From assembly GCA_016294985.1 (NCBI GenBank), contig JAECRW010000079.1:1-6896 (forward strand): a stretch of 6,896 nt of DNA. Reading direction: 5' to 3'. Each line of letters starts with the position of its first letter. Positions within the stretch are counted from its first letter, which is position 1. Under the pieces are notes generated by a model. That model had not been told where the DNA came from and ran no database searches. It was given only the letters and a program-made list of their open reading frames with translations. Made by a program: the position numbers and the translations under genes. Below are positions 6,454-6,896 of the stretch, piece after piece. Source of the stretch: Candidatus Sifarchaeum marinoarchaea. GTDB taxonomy: Archaea > Asgardarchaeota > Sifarchaeia > Borrarchaeales > Borrarchaeaceae.

Positions 6454-6896
6454 TTAAGAGGAGGGATCATTTGTACTTTTTATTTGCTTTAGAAGTGCAA
6501 TGCCCTTCTCCATATTAGAGCGGAAATTTGTCACATCCGTGCCAGCAGCAAAAACTATTGGCAAGTTGATCACTTTCTTGGGCATCAGTTGCCCAAAATC
6601 CCATTGTAGTCCGAGCGAGCAGTCAGCAGGACCTCTAGAAGCGATATTATTCAAGTCGAGATGATGTGATTTTATACGGAGTGCATAAGGGCTGTTACAC
6701 TCATACCGTGATAATTTAACTGTGCTACAGAAGCCTGCATGAACACCGTTCTTATGGTATTGATAGATTATATCTTCTTCATATCGAGCAAAATTATCTT
6801 TATAGCTCTCCTTACCCTCGATATCAAGATCTATGAGCCAATAAAGAGACAAATCAGTCAGAGACAAGTCTGTGGAGGTGTTTTTTAACCTATAAT
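6454..6896 (-). CDS. C-terminal part of an unrecognised protein, 5' end beyond window
   Basis: The frame is open from the right edge to a TAA at 6456-6454, giving 146 visible residues. A TTG at 6867 could start a 137-residue product, but it has no ribosome site, so the gene probably begins outside. I do not recognise the family. The visible part is soluble, with no membrane segment, mixed alpha/beta, and has three cysteines in short motifs: HAGFCSTVKL, SRYECNSPYAL and RGPADCSLGLQWDFGQLMP, then a hydrophobic strand INLPIVFAAGTDV and a lysine-rich C-terminal helix. The Cys/His spacing could suit a metal or cofactor site, but this is only inference. It lies on the same strand as the gcvH-like gene, 78 bases upstream of it, and may share its transcript. 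Confidence 0.65.
   Translation of the reverse strand, partial: YRLKNTSTDLSLTDLSLYWLIDLDIEGKESYKDNFARYEEDIIYQYHKNGVHAGFCSTVKLSRYECNSPYALRIKSHHLDLNNIASRGPADCSLGLQWDFGQLMPKKVINLPIVFAAGTDVTNFRSNMEKGIALLKQIKSTNDPSS

Noticed and set aside
6871..6896. GGAGGTG-like plus-strand ribosome site at the right edge
   Set aside because: No start codon follows before the window ends, and the minus-strand frame with coding character covers these bases.
1..6896. CRISPR arrays, tRNA/rRNA genes, insertion sequences, phage genes
   Set aside because: No regularly spaced long repeats, cloverleaf-like sequence, transposase or terminal inverted repeats were seen in the gaps, which are all short.

Overview
The window looks like part of an archaeal chromosome. 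Three things support this: a diagnostic O-phosphoseryl-tRNA(Sec):Sec synthase (SepSecS, the archaeal/eukaryotic route to selenocysteine), HdrA/MvhD/FrhB-type redox proteins that belong to F420- and ferredoxin-based archaeal metabolism, and archaeal expression signals (TTTAAATA-type TATA boxes, ribosome sites such as GGTGATC, GTG and TTG starts). Among archaea the selenocysteine trait is known from Methanococcales, Methanopyrus and some Asgard (Lokiarchaeia-like) lineages. The base composition and the frhB-hdrA-mvhD-mvhG order make me favour an Asgard-like or other uncultured archaeon, but this is inference; no marker gene here fixes the taxon.

Layout. Positions 4321 down to 1 (minus strand) hold a redox gene cluster: an FrhB-like F420/FAD protein with two N-terminal [4Fe-4S] motifs, HdrA (heterodisulfide reductase flavoprotein), MvhD ([2Fe-2S] linker) and the start of an MvhG-like [NiFe]-hydrogenase small subunit, which runs off the left edge. 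The hydrogenase large subunit is expected just outside. HdrB and HdrC are not in the window. From 4578 to 5912 the SepSecS gene is transcribed divergently from the redox cluster, with a 256-base shared control region. Converging on it from the right (minus strand) are a GcvH-like lipoyl-carrier protein and the C-terminal part of a protein I do not recognise.

How it works together (inference). HdrA is the flavin-based bifurcation hub in methanogens. MvhD joins it to a hydrogenase (MvhA/MvhG), and FrhB-type proteins exchange electrons with F420. The cluster therefore reads as a complex able to couple H2, F420 and ferredoxin through HdrA. HdrA, VhuD and the hydrogenase large subunit are selenoproteins in some methanogens, which makes the adjacent SepSecS notable. 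In this window, however, the recognisable metal-site codons in HdrA and MvhD are all cysteine. One in-frame UGA separates frhB from hdrA; it is most simply a normal stop but is flagged because this organism decodes UGA.
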